Assembly (NCBI GenBank): GCA_947647615.1
Contig: CANSKS010000032.1
Coordinates: 1-33,351 of the forward strand
Direction: 5' to 3'
From: an uncultured Neglectibacter sp.
GTDB lineage: Bacteria > Bacillota > Clostridia > Oscillospirales > Acutalibacteraceae
DNA length: 33,351 bases
The notes beneath the pieces were generated by a model, which saw only the letters and a list, made by a program, of their open reading frames with translations, searched no databases and was not told the DNA's origin. The translations under genes were made by a program, and so were the position numbers. Positions within the stretch are counted from its first letter, which is position 1. Every line of letters begins with the position of its first letter. Below, in pieces: positions 1 to 8,788 of the stretch.

Positions 1-51
1 GCGAAAGAATACATTTTTTCCGCATCATGCGGGGCATGACACAGAAATATC

Positions 52-588
52 TTGGCATGGAAAAGCAATTTTCGCCACCGTTTCCTGGCGGAGAATTTAA
101 TGGTGGAATATATTGCCACCATTTTTTATGAATTAGAGCACGAGTGGGAGCAAAAGCAGATGGGTTACCAGCTGGTGATCAAGGCCTTGCTTTTGAAAAT
201 CCTCGCATTGCTGTACCGGGGGTTTGCCCTGGAAAAGGAAACGTCCCAAAAGGTGCTGAAATTTCAGATGGATTATAACCGTATTATGGAAGCGATCGCC
301 TATATTGATAAAAACTATTGCCAGCCCATTGACTTGAAATCCCTTTCCGAACTCACCCATTTAAGCCCGAATTATTTTTCCAGTATTTTTAACAATGTGA
401 TGTCTGCTTCACTTTCCGACTATGTAAATAAAAAAAGAGTGGACCATGCCTGCCGGCTGCTGCGCACCACGAAGATGAATATTTGCGAGATCGCGCTGAA
501 GTCGGGATTTAACGATATTTCTCACTTCAATAAAGTATTCAAAAAGGTTACCAAGGTGTCTCCAAAGCAATACCGGGAGCAGAAGTAA
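52..588 (+). CDS. AraC-family transcriptional regulator, 5' part missing or frameshifted
   Basis: This is the C-terminal part of an AraC/XylS-type DNA-binding regulator. Reading from TTG 52, the 178 residues start with a helical linker (about residues 15-60) like the segment after the N-terminal cupin domain. Two helix-turn-helix units follow, at about 95-115 and 143-165, with the family signature SGFNDISHFNKVF near residue 151. AraC regulators are normally 270-300 residues, so the sensing domain is absent. The same frame has a TGA at 37-39, and TTG 52 has no convincing ribosome binding site, so TTG 52 is unlikely to be a true start. Either the 5' part lies in another frame before the window (frameshift or assembly error) or the gene is decaying. 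The target and effector cannot be read from the sequence. Confidence 0.7.
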   Translation: MAWKSNFRHRFLAENLMVEYIATIFYELEHEWEQKQMGYQLVIKALLLKILALLYRGFALEKETSQKVLKFQMDYNRIMEAIAYIDKNYCQPIDLKSLSELTHLSPNYFSSIFNNVMSASLSDYVNKKRVDHACRLLRTTKMNICEIALKSGFNDISHFNKVFKKVTKVSPKQYREQK

Positions 589-607
589 AGAAAAGTTTTT
601 TCAATCG

Positions 608-637
608 TTGCAAACCGTGCGGTAAGTATGGTAAAAT
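608..637 (+). promoter_or_regulatory. Promoter of the glycyl-tRNA synthetase gene
   Basis: TTGCAA at 608-613 and TAAAAT at 632-637 are 18 bases apart, with a TGG extended -10 element directly upstream of the -10 box. The transcript would begin near 644, leaving a leader of only about 25 bases. That is too short for a T-box riboswitch. Confidence 0.6.
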
Positions 638-670
638 GGACGGCAAGATAAGACGAACCGAAAGGACGGC

Positions 671-2077
671 ATGAAAATGAACGCAGAGGAAAAAACTATG
701 GATATGATCGTGGGCCTTTGCAAGAATCGGGGATTTATTTTCCCGGGCAGCGAGGTTTACGGCGGCCTTTCCAATTCCTGGGACTACGGCCCCTTGGGCG
801 TGGAGTTTAAAAATAATGTCAAAAGGGCCTGGTGGAAGAAATTTGTGCAGGAAAGCCCCTATAATGTAGGCGTGGACGCCGCTATTTTAATGAACCCCCA
901 GGTGTGGGTGGCCACCGGCCATGTGGGCGGGTTCTCCGACCCCTTGATGGACTGTAAAGACTGCAAAACTCGCCACCGGGCCGATAAGCTCATAGAAGAT
1001 TTTACCGGGGAATCTGCCGACGGCTGGAGCAACGAGAAAATGCTTTCCTTTATTCAGGAAAACCATATCAAGTGTCCCCAATGCGGAAGCGAGAACTTTA
1101 CCGATATCCGCCAGTTCAACTTGATGTTCAAAACCTTTCAAGGCGTCACGGAAGACGCCAAGAACGAGATATACCTGCGGCCCGAAACTGCCCAGGGTAT
1201 TTTTGTCAATTTCCCCAGCGTGCAGCGTTCTGCCCGGAAAAAGCTTCCCTTTGGCATTGCCCAAATAGGGAAAAGCTTCCGCAACGAGATTACCCCCGGA
1301 AACTTTACCTTCCGTACCCGGGAGTTTGAGCAGATGGAGCTGGAATTTTTCTGCAAACCCAATACCGACCTGGAATGGTTTGCCTATTGGAAGGATTTTT
1401 GCCGGGATTGGCTTTATAGCCTGGGAATTAAGCCGGAAAATATGCGGCTGCGGGATCACCGGCCGGAAGAGCTTTCCTTCTATTCCAAGGCCACAACCGA
1501 TATCGAATACCTTTTCCCCTTTGGCTGGGGCGAGCTGTGGGGGATTGCCGACCGTACCGATTACGATTTGAAGCGTCATCAGGAACATTCCGGCAAAGAT
1601 CTCACTTACTTCGACCAGGAAACCAACGAGCATTATATCCCCTATGTGGTGGAGCCGTCCCTGGGCGCCGATCGCGTGGCATTGGCCCTATTGTGCGACG
1701 CTTACGACGAAGAGGTAGTGGACGCAGGGAAAAACGACGTGAGAGTGGTGCTGCACCTGCATCCCTGCCTGGCTCCCTTTAAGGCCGCGGTGCTGCCCCT
1801 TTCCAAGAAGCTGGGAGAAAAGGCCCGGGAGGTTCACGCACTGCTCTCCAAATATTTTATGACAGATTACGACGAGGCCGGTTCTATTGGCAAGCGGTAC
1901 CGCCGCCAGGACGAGATTGGCACCCCGCTGTGTGTCACTGTGGATTTTGAAACGGTGGGCGACGGAGAAAGGACTGCTGACAACTGTGTCACCGTGCGGG
2001 ACCGGGACACCATGGAGCAAGAGCGCATCCCCCTGGAAAATTTAGTTTCCTATGTGGAGAAAAAGATCGCGTTTTAA
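671..2077 (+). CDS. glyQS: Glycine--tRNA ligase, single-chain alpha2 type
   Basis: The enzyme charges tRNA-Gly with glycine in the cytoplasm. At 468 residues it matches the homodimeric class II form, not the bacterial alpha2beta2 GlyQ/GlyS form. Visible landmarks are the N-terminal [11 protein letters not shown] segment (22-32), two CxxC pairs at Cys95/Cys98 and Cys135/Cys138 that could bind zinc, RPETAQGIF (170-178), class II motif 2 around FRNE (203-206) and motif 3 EPSLGADR (328-335). An anticodon-binding domain follows from about 355 to the end. ATG 671 follows a GAAAGGA ribosome binding site; ATG 677 is an alternative. The gene stands alone, with its own promoter and terminator. Confidence 0.97.
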   Translation: MKMNAEEKTMDMIVGLCKNRGFIFPGSEVYGGLSNSWDYGPLGVEFKNNVKRAWWKKFVQESPYNVGVDAAILMNPQVWVATGHVGGFSDPLMDCKDCKTRHRADKLIEDFTGESADGWSNEKMLSFIQENHIKCPQCGSENFTDIRQFNLMFKTFQGVTEDAKNEIYLRPETAQGIFVNFPSVQRSARKKLPFGIAQIGKSFRNEITPGNFTFRTREFEQMELEFFCKPNTDLEWFAYWKDFCRDWLYSLGIKPENMRLRDHRPEELSFYSKATTDIEYLFPFGWGELWGIADRTDYDLKRHQEHSGKDLTYFDQETNEHYIPYVVEPSLGADRVALALLCDAYDEEVVDAGKNDVRVVLHLHPCLAPFKAAVLPLSKKLGEKAREVHALLSKYFMTDYDEAGSIGKRYRRQDEIGTPLCVTVDFETVGDGERTADNCVTVRDRDTMEQERIPLENLVSYVEKKIAF

Positions 2078-2092
2078 AATTTGATAGGCGCA

Positions 2093-2130
2093 AAAAGAGC
2101 GTGCCGTAATTTCGCGGAACGCTCTTTTCC
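2093..2130 (+). terminator. Rho-independent terminator after glyQS
   Basis: A perfect 10-bp stem, AAAAGAGCGT (2093-2102) with ACGCTCTTTT (2119-2128), lies 15 bases after the stop codon. An inner CCG/CGG extension is possible. The T run forms the end of the 3' arm. Confidence 0.85.
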
Positions 2131-2212
2131 TTTTCTCGGAGGACCCGGGAGAACGCCATAAAATTGCGGGATGCAAGGCTCATTTTTGTATATAAAAATT
2201 TCGAATTTCCCC

Positions 2213-2276
2213 TTTCGTATTCCCTTGGAAACCGCTATAATACAAACGAAGGAAAAATACACCGGGCACCGCCCGG
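2213..2276 (+). promoter_or_regulatory. Promoter and 5' UTR hairpin of the ribohydrolase-ribokinase operon
   Basis: A perfect TATAAT lies at 2236-2241. The -35 position (TTTCGT, 2213-2218, 17-base spacing) is poor, which suggests an activator may be needed. The 5' UTR is about 60 bases and holds a compact hairpin, CCGGGC (2262-2267) with GCCCGG (2271-2276), upstream of the purine-rich ribosome binding site. No operator palindrome was recognised. Confidence 0.5.
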
Positions 2277-2310
2277 GTTGGGGAGAAAACAGTAGAAAGG
2301 AAAGAAAGGC

Positions 2311-4461
2311 ATGAAAATTCCAAAGGATTATTTTCAGCGGGTGTATGCCGGATGGCTGGGGAAAATTATCGGCATCCGTTTGGGTGCGCCCATAGAGGGA
2401 TGGACTTACCAAAGAATTAAGGATGTATACGGGGAAATTACCGGTTACCCGGCAGAGTTTAAAAATTTTGCAGCGGATGACGACAGTAACGGTCCTTTGT
2501 TTTTTATTCGGGCTTTGGAAGACTGCGCGGACCTTTCCCGGTTCTCTTCTGCCGATGTGGCGGAGGCCCTTTTAAACTACGCCCCCTTTGAGCACGGCTT
2601 TTTCTGGTGGGGAGGCTATGGCATCTCTACGGAGCACACCGCTTACCTGAACCTTCGAAACGGGATTCCCGCCCCCAGAAGCGGCAGCGTAGAGCAAAAC
2701 GGTGCGACGATGGCGGAGCAGATCGGCGGGCAGATCTTCATCGACCCTTGGGGCTTGGTGGCGCCCGGAGACCCGGAGCTGGCTGCCAGCCTGGCGGAAA
2801 AGGCTGCCGGGGTCACCCATGGGGGAAACGGCGTCTACGGGGGCATTTTCATCGCCTGTTGTATTAGCCTGGCCTTTGTGGAAACAGAGCTGGAAGTGAT
2901 CTTGGAAAAGGCCCTTTCCTATATTCCCGAAAATTGTGAGTATGCCCGGGTAGTCAGGGCGGTTTGGGCCTTTTACAAGGCCCATCCGAAAAACTGGCGG
3001 GTGGGTTTCCGCTATGTCTTTGAAAATTTCGGCTACGACAAATATCCCGGGAACTGCCATATCATTCCCAACGCGGCGGTGATCGTCCTGGCGTTGCTTT
3101 ACGGCGGAGGTGATTTCGACACTACCCTGAATATCTGCAATATGTGCGGGTGGGACACCGACTGCAACGTTGGAAACGTGGGCTGCATCATGGGGGTCTT
3201 AAAGGGCCTTGCAGGCATTTCTTATGAAAAGTGGCGGGCTCCCATTCAGGATTTCCTGGCCTGTTCCAGTGTAATCCCTTCCCTGAACGCCACCGACATC
3301 CCCTTTGGAGCCAGTTACTTTGCCAAAATGGCCTACCGGCTTTCCGGAGAGGATATTCCCGGCCCCTGGAAAGAGATTTTGGAGAACCGGATAGATTCCT
3401 GCCATTTCGAATATCCGGGCAGTACCCACGCCATTCGCGGCAGGTGTGAAAACGGCAGGTACCACCTTCGGAATACGGAGGAAGAGGCCCACACAGGAAG
3501 GCGGAGCCTTCGGATCACCGCTTGCGACAGCGCTCCGGGGGCAGAAAATTACTTTTACAGGCAGACCTACTACCGGCCGGAAGATTTTGACGATTCCCGG
3601 TATGACCCGGCCTTTTCTCCCACCCTTTATCCGGGGCAAACATTGCACCTGAGCGTGCTGCCCTGTCCGGGGGAAAAAGGGGAAATGCCCACAGCGCAGA
3701 TCTATGTGAAAAACGGCCTTACAGGGGAGATCCTCCGGGGGGAAAAGGCCAAACAGGAGCGATGCTGGCAGGAGCTTTCTTTCCGGGTTCCGAAGCTGGA
3801 GGGGTATATCTGCGAGGCTGGCGTTATTTTGAGCAGCACCGCCCAAGGCCCTGCCCGGGACTTGACCCTGTATTTGGATGACCTCTATATTGACGGCTCG
3901 CCCGATTACGAAATTGATTTCGCAAAAACCTCTTTGGAGCAGTGGACCGGCCTGCACCAGGAAATTGCCCAGTTTGCCAAGCTAAAGGGCCACACATACC
4001 TGGAAGGGCCATACCTGAGTCTTTCCTGCGGGGATTTTGCCGAACTTTACACCGGCAGCCATACTTGGGACGATATTTCTCTTGCCTGTACCTTAAAGCC
4101 CCTGACCGGAGAGGAGCATTTTTTGAACCTGCGCGTGCAAGGAGCCATGCGGTCCTACGCCGGGGGTTTTTCCGCCGGAAGCAAGCTGTGCTTGAAAAAG
4201 AATTGTCACGGCTACAAAACCTTAGCGGAAACAGAATTTTCTTTTATCCCGGGGGAAGAGTACGAGATCACGTTCACTGCGGTGGGAAACCGGATTGCGC
4301 TGGCGGTAGATGGCCGGGAGATGCTCTCCTATGTAGATGAGGACCGGCCCCTGTATACGGGGTGCGTGGGAATGTCGGTGGAAGAGGGCAGCCACTGTTT
4401 GTACCGCCATATGCGGGTTTGGGGCAAAAGGTCAGGAAACGAGGAGGAAACCGGGTCATGA
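2311..4461 (+). CDS. ADP-ribosylglycohydrolase family protein with beta-rich C-terminal half
   Basis: Residues about 8-345 form an ADP-ribosylglycohydrolase (DraG/ARH-like) domain. Its metal-binding motifs are visible as DDDSN (56-60) and GWDTDCN (280-286). Family members cleave glycosidic bonds of ADP-ribosyl or other ribosyl compounds using two magnesium ions. The remaining half, to residue 716, is not part of that domain. It looks like one or two beta-sandwich modules, the last (about 535-710) resembling the LamG or 3-keto-disaccharide-hydrolase type; this is a judgement from residue pattern only. No signal peptide is seen. The start follows a strong GAAAGGAAAGAAAGG site. The stop overlaps the ribokinase start (ATGA, 4458-4461), implying translational coupling and ribose or a riboside as the product. 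Exact substrate unknown. Confidence 0.85.
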   Translation: MKIPKDYFQRVYAGWLGKIIGIRLGAPIEGWTYQRIKDVYGEITGYPAEFKNFAADDDSNGPLFFIRALEDCADLSRFSSADVAEALLNYAPFEHGFFWWGGYGISTEHTAYLNLRNGIPAPRSGSVEQNGATMAEQIGGQIFIDPWGLVAPGDPELAASLAEKAAGVTHGGNGVYGGIFIACCISLAFVETELEVILEKALSYIPENCEYARVVRAVWAFYKAHPKNWRVGFRYVFENFGYDKYPGNCHIIPNAAVIVLALLYGGGDFDTTLNICNMCGWDTDCNVGNVGCIMGVLKGLAGISYEKWRAPIQDFLACSSVIPSLNATDIPFGASYFAKMAYRLSGEDIPGPWKEILENRIDSCHFEYPGSTHAIRGRCENGRYHLRNTEEEAHTGRRSLRITACDSAPGAENYFYRQTYYRPEDFDDSRYDPAFSPTLYPGQTLHLSVLPCPGEKGEMPTAQIYVKNGLTGEILRGEKAKQERCWQELSFRVPKLEGYICEAGVILSSTAQGPARDLTLYLDDLYIDGSPDYEIDFAKTSLEQWTGLHQEIAQFAKLKGHTYLEGPYLSLSCGDFAELYTGSHTWDDISLACTLKPLTGEEHFLNLRVQGAMRSYAGGFSAGSKLCLKKNCHGYKTLAETEFSFIPGEEYEITFTAVGNRIALAVDGREMLSYVDEDRPLYTGCVGMSVEEGSHCLYRHMRVWGKRSGNEEETGS

Positions 4462-5375
4462 AGAAGATTTTAGTAATTGGCAGCCTGAACATGGACCTTG
4501 TGACAGAGGTGGCCCATATCCCCATAGTGGGTGAGACTGTGCTGGCCAAGAGCCTCGCTTTTGTCCCCGGAGGCAAGGGTGCAAACCAGGCCAGCGCGGC
4601 AGGAAAGCTGGGCGGAAGGGTGGCTATGCTGGGTGCGGTGGGCGAAGACGATTACGGCCGCAAGCTCACAGAAAGCCTTTCCGGCATGGGGGTGGATACC
4701 TCCCAGCTGCTGCGGCTTCCCGGCGTGAGCACAGGCCTTGCCCTCATTGGGGTAAACGACCAGGGGAACAATAACATCATTGTGGTACAGGGAGCCAACC
4801 TGGAAGTAACTCCCGGTTACCTGCAGGAGCACCTGCCCCTCATGAAAGAAAGCGATATTGTAGTGCTCCAGTTGGAAATTCCCCTGGAAACGGTGGTCTG
4901 GGCCGCGAAAAAGGCCAAGGAGCTGGGAAAAACCGTGATTTTGGACCCTGCCCCTGCCATCCGGGACCTGCCTTTGGAGCTTTACCCCTGCCTGGACGTG
5001 ATAAAACCAAACGAAGTGGAGCTGGGGGAGGTGTTGGGACTGCCCGAGGCCAAGGAACAGCTGCGGGATTCCTGCCAGAAGCTGCTGGACAGAGGGGCCA
5101 AAAATGTCATTGTGACCTTGGGCGGGGAAGGTGCGTACCTGCTAAAGGAAAACGGGGAAGAGCGGAAATTTGACGCGGACCGGACCGTAAAGGTGGTCGA
5201 TACCACCTCTGCCGGGGATAGCTTTACCGGAGCGCTGGCCCTGGGCCTGGCCATGGAGATGGACTTGGAAAAGGCTGTGGAGCTGGCCATGAAGGTCTCC
5301 AACATCGTAGTGACCAGAAAGGGCGCCCAAACCTCCATCCCTTCGGCGGAGGAAGTGTTCGGGGAGAAGGGCTGA
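4458..5375 (+). CDS. rbsK: Ribokinase, PfkB family
   Basis: The enzyme phosphorylates D-ribose to ribose 5-phosphate with ATP, feeding the pentose phosphate pathway. The 305-residue protein has the usual family length. The N-terminal substrate motif GGKGANQA is at 38-45. The C-terminal PfkB signature DTTSAGDSFTGAL is at 248-260, with Asp254 as predicted catalytic base. ATG 4458 is chosen because GAGGAGG lies at 4441-4447 and homology starts there; the frame is open further upstream but runs inside the preceding gene. The ATGA overlap with the ribohydrolase gene suggests the two are made together. A related PfkB sugar or nucleoside kinase is possible, but the N-terminus IGSLNMDLV fits ribokinase well. 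Confidence 0.9.
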   Translation: MKKILVIGSLNMDLVTEVAHIPIVGETVLAKSLAFVPGGKGANQASAAGKLGGRVAMLGAVGEDDYGRKLTESLSGMGVDTSQLLRLPGVSTGLALIGVNDQGNNNIIVVQGANLEVTPGYLQEHLPLMKESDIVVLQLEIPLETVVWAAKKAKELGKTVILDPAPAIRDLPLELYPCLDVIKPNEVELGEVLGLPEAKEQLRDSCQKLLDRGAKNVIVTLGGEGAYLLKENGEERKFDADRTVKVVDTTSAGDSFTGALALGLAMEMDLEKAVELAMKVSNIVVTRKGAQTSIPSAEEVFGEKG

Positions 5376-5477
5376 AGCTCCGCTTTACAGGGCCGTTTTA
5401 CCGGGCTTTTGGAGTCCGGCTCTATGGAATTGGACCAAGAATTTTATTTGTCCCTTTGAGAAAGGAAACAGGAATCT

Positions 5478-6815
5478 ATGACAAAAGATATGACCGCCGG
5501 CTCGCCTATGAAACATGTGCTGAGCTTTACCATCCCCTTGATCCTGGGGAATCTGTTTCAGCAATTTTATTCTATGGTAGATTCCATTATCGTAGGCCGC
5601 TTTTTGGGAACAAAGGCCTTGGCGGCGGTAGGCTCTACCGGTTCTGTGAATTTCTTCATTTTGGGTTTTTGCCTGGGAATCTGCGCGGGATTCTCCATTC
5701 CCATCGCTCAGAAGTTCGGCTCGAAAGAGGGAAAAGAGCTAAAGCGGTTTGTAGGGAATATCCTTTGGCTGGGGATTGTTTTCTCTCTGGTGATGGCTGT
5801 GACCACCGTTTTATTGTGCCGCCCCATTTTGCAGTGGATGTCTACCCCCCAAGACATTATTGATGATGCCTACCGGTACATTTCCATCATCTTTTTGGGA
5901 ATCCCCACCATCATGTTTTTCAATGTGGTTTCCGGTCTTTTGCGGGCTGTGGGAGATAGCAGAACCCCGGTGGTGTTTTTGGCGGTAGCCTCGGTGGTAA
6001 ATATTGGGCTGGACCTGCTTTTGGTGCTGGTGATCCCCATGGGCGTGGCGGGCACCGCTTGGGCTACTGTGATCTCCCAGGCTGTTTCCGGGATAGGATG
6101 TTTCCTCTTTATTGCAAAAAAAGTAGAAATTCTCCATGTTTCCCGGGAAGATCTCCGGCCTGGAAAGAAATATATGCTGTATCTCTGCGAAATGGGCCTG
6201 CCTATGGGACTGCAAACCTCCATTACGGCCATTGGCAATGTGATTTTACAGACCTCGGTGAATACCCTGGGTTCTTCGGTAGTAGCCTCGGTTACGGCGG
6301 GAAGCAAGCTCTTCGCCTTTTTTGGAACTGCTACCGATGCCTTGGGCATCACCATGTCTACCTATGGGGGTCAGAACATCGGGGCGGGGAAGGTGGACCG
6401 CATTGGGAAGGGTCTGCGCTCCGGCATGCTCTTCGGCACGGTATATTCCGTTTTCTCCCTGGGAATCCTCTTCTTTTTTGGCAGAACACTTGTTCAGCTG
6501 TTTATTGAAGGCAGCGAGATCTTGATTATTGAGCAGGCATACCTTTACATTTTGGTAAACGCCTTATTTATGGTCCCCCTTACTGTGGTCAACGCTTTCC
6601 GGCTGATGATCCAAGGAGTGGGGTACAGCAGGCTGGCCATGTTTGCCGGCGTCTTTGAAATGATTGCCCGAGGCCTTACCGGACTGATTTTGGTGCCGCT
6701 GTTTGGGTTCCCGGCCGCTTGTTTTGCCAGCCCCATTGCTTGGATCCTGGCAGACTCCTTCCTCATTCCGGCTTATTGCCATGTGATCCGGCACATACGA
6801 ACTTATGGAAGTTGA
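5478..6815 (+). CDS. MATE-family multidrug efflux transporter
   Basis: This is a 445-residue polytopic membrane protein with the two-fold MatE repeat and about 12 hydrophobic segments. The N-terminal sequence PLILGNLFQQFYSMVDSIIVG is close to the family signature. MATE proteins of this NorM/DinF group export cationic drugs or metabolites in exchange for sodium ions or protons. The start ATG 5478 follows AGAAAGGAAACAGG. About 100 bases separate it from rbsK, with no clear terminator or promoter there, and mnmA begins 54 bases after its stop. Substrate cannot be inferred from context. Confidence 0.92.
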   Translation: MTKDMTAGSPMKHVLSFTIPLILGNLFQQFYSMVDSIIVGRFLGTKALAAVGSTGSVNFFILGFCLGICAGFSIPIAQKFGSKEGKELKRFVGNILWLGIVFSLVMAVTTVLLCRPILQWMSTPQDIIDDAYRYISIIFLGIPTIMFFNVVSGLLRAVGDSRTPVVFLAVASVVNIGLDLLLVLVIPMGVAGTAWATVISQAVSGIGCFLFIAKKVEILHVSREDLRPGKKYMLYLCEMGLPMGLQTSITAIGNVILQTSVNTLGSSVVASVTAGSKLFAFFGTATDALGITMSTYGGQNIGAGKVDRIGKGLRSGMLFGTVYSVFSLGILFFFGRTLVQLFIEGSEILIIEQAYLYILVNALFMVPLTVVNAFRLMIQGVGYSRLAMFAGVFEMIARGLTGLILVPLFGFPAACFASPIAWILADSFLIPAYCHVIRHIRTYGS

Positions 6816-6869
6816 GACCGGTGTCCTCCAAGGAAGCGGCGGCCACTCCAGTCAGAAAGGAAAATTGTC

Positions 6870-7934
6870 ATGAAAAAAAAAGCCATTGTGGCCATGAGCG
6901 GCGGGGTAGATTCCAGCGTGGCTGCTTTGCTCACCAGAGAGGCGGGCTTTGAGGCCATAGGGGTCACGTTATCGCTCTTTCCCAAGAAAAAAGTGTGCGG
7001 CTCGCCGGATGACGTCAAGGATGCCGGCAGTGTGGCGGCCCGGTTGGGCCTTCCCTTTTCTGTGCTCCATTTTGAGGAAAGCTTTGAAGAACAGGTGATA
7101 GGGCGGTTTGTTTCCGCCTATGAGCAGGGTAAGACTCCAAACCCCTGTATTGATTGCAACCGGTTTATCAAATTCGGAAAGCTGATGCGCTGGGGGGAAG
7201 AGATGGGATATCCCTATGTGGCTACCGGTCATTATGCCAGGGTGGAGCAAAATTTGGAAACAGGCAGGTGGCTTTTGCGCAAGGGGCTGGATGAAAGCAA
7301 GGACCAAAGCTACATGCTCTATTCTTTGACCCAGGAACAGCTGTCACGGCTGCTGCTGCCTTTGGGAGGGCTTACGAAAGCCCGTGTGCGGGAGATCGCC
7401 GGAGAAAACGGGTTTCTCAATGCCGAAAAGCGAGATAGCCAGGACATTTGCTTTGTGCCGGATGGGGATTACGCCTCCTTTATCCGGAGGCATTCGGAAA
7501 AGGATTTCCCGCCAGGAGATTTTGTGGGCTCCCAAGGCCAGCGGTATGGAGAACACAAGGGTATTATCCATTACACGGTGGGCCAGCGAAAGGGCCTCGG
7601 CCTATCCTTTCCCCAGGCCATGTATGTGCAAAGGCTGGATGTGGAAAAAAATCAGGTGGTGTTGTGCCCTCAGGAAGAGCTGTTTTCAAAAAGCCTGGTG
7701 GCCCGGAGCATCAACCTGATCTCTCAAAAGGAGCTTAAGGAGCCGATTTCCGTGAAAGCAAAGGTGCGCTACCGGCAGAAGGAGCAGCCTGCCGAAGCGG
7801 TGCAGATAGGTCCCGGCGCGCTGCGGGTCACCTTCCGGGAGCCCCAGCGGGCCATCACAAAAGGCCAGGCCGTGGTACTGTACCAGGGAGATGTGGTGGT
7901 GGGCGGCGGCGTTATCGCAGAAACAGAGCAGTGA
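6870..7934 (+). CDS. mnmA: tRNA-specific 2-thiouridylase MnmA
   Basis: MnmA adenylates and thiolates uridine 34 in the wobble position of tRNA-Lys, tRNA-Glu and tRNA-Gln. The 354-residue protein has the PP-loop ATPase motif SGGVDSS at 10-16. The two active-site cysteines are present: Cys93 in NPCIDCN, which receives the persulfide, and Cys194 in DICF. A C-terminal beta-barrel follows the catalytic domain. ATG 6870 is preceded by AGAAAGGA. Its stop codon shares a GTGA with a possible GTG start of proB at 7931, so the two genes are probably cotranscribed. Confidence 0.96.
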   Translation: MKKKAIVAMSGGVDSSVAALLTREAGFEAIGVTLSLFPKKKVCGSPDDVKDAGSVAARLGLPFSVLHFEESFEEQVIGRFVSAYEQGKTPNPCIDCNRFIKFGKLMRWGEEMGYPYVATGHYARVEQNLETGRWLLRKGLDESKDQSYMLYSLTQEQLSRLLLPLGGLTKARVREIAGENGFLNAEKRDSQDICFVPDGDYASFIRRHSEKDFPPGDFVGSQGQRYGEHKGIIHYTVGQRKGLGLSFPQAMYVQRLDVEKNQVVLCPQEELFSKSLVARSINLISQKELKEPISVKAKVRYRQKEQPAEAVQIGPGALRVTFREPQRAITKGQAVVLYQGDVVVGGGVIAETEQ

Positions 7935-7972
7935 ACGGAATAACAAAACAAAAAGGGAAAGCGGTGGATGAA

Positions 7973-8788
7973 ATGGAGGAAAAAACAGAGCAGATCTTGG
8001 TGGTGAAGGTAGGCACTTCCACCCTCACTTATGAAAACGGAAAAATGAACCTGCGCCGGATCGAGGAGCTTTGCCGCACCTTGGCAGACCTGCAGAATTC
8101 CGGGAAAAAAATCGTGTTGGTGTCTTCCGGGGCCATAGGCGTGGGTGTGGGAAAGCTGGGCCTTTTGAAAAGGCCCGAGGAAACCTCCGCCCGGCAGGCT
8201 GTGGCGGCAGTGGGTCAGTGTGAGCTCATGTTCCTTTACGATAAATTTTTTGGGGAATATAACCAGGTGGTAGCCCAGGTTCTGCTCACGGCGGATGTCA
8301 CTTCCCAGGCAAGGAGCAGGGAAAACGTGCAGAACACCTTCCGGCAGCTGTTGGAGATGAATGTGATCCCCATTGTAAATGAAAATGACACGGTGGAGAC
8401 CAGCGAGTTGGAGGGGAAGAATTTCGGCGATAACGATACGCTTTCCGCCATTGTGGCCCAGCTGGTGGATGCAGGCCAGCTGGTGATTCTGACAGACATC
8501 GACGGCCTTTACGAGAAAGACCCCAAAGAGGACCCCGGTGCAAAGCTGATTCACCAAGTGAAAAAGATCACCCCGGAAATAGAGGCATTGGCCGGGGGGG
8601 CAGGCTCCAGCCGGGGTACCGGCGGCATGGCTACCAAAGTGAAGGCGGCAAAGCTGGCAGGTGCGCAGGGAATTCCCTGCGCCATCTTGAACGGAGACCG
8701 GGCCGAGAATTTGTATGACCTGTTGGCCGGGAAAGAGATAGGCACTGTATTTTTCCCGGAGATTGAGGAAGGAGAGAAAACGCAATGA
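7973..8788 (+). CDS. proB: Glutamate 5-kinase, short form without PUA domain
   Basis: ProB phosphorylates glutamate to gamma-glutamyl phosphate, the first step of proline synthesis. The amino-acid kinase domain begins almost at once (VVKVGTSTL at 10-18), with SSGAIGVGVGKLG near 51-63 and a GTGGMATK segment near the end. At about 271 residues it lacks the C-terminal PUA domain of longer ProB proteins. The start is uncertain: ATG 7973 is preceded by GGTGG (7963-7967), GTG 7964 by AAGGGA, and GTG 7931 overlaps the mnmA stop. I prefer ATG 7973 because family members have only a few residues before the kinase domain. The stop overlaps proA by four bases (ATGA). Confidence 0.93.
   Translation: MEEKTEQILVVKVGTSTLTYENGKMNLRRIEELCRTLADLQNSGKKIVLVSSGAIGVGVGKLGLLKRPEETSARQAVAAVGQCELMFLYDKFFGEYNQVVAQVLLTADVTSQARSRENVQNTFRQLLEMNVIPIVNENDTVETSELEGKNFGDNDTLSAIVAQLVDAGQLVILTDIDGLYEKDPKEDPGAKLIHQVKKITPEIEALAGGAGSSRGTGGMATKVKAAKLAGAQGIPCAILNGDRAENLYDLLAGKEIGTVFFPEIEEGEKTQ

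Noticed and set aside
5376..5477. Promoter or terminator between rbsK and the MATE gene
   Set aside because: A TTGGAC is present, but no -10 box lies at suitable spacing, and the only stem is 4 bp.
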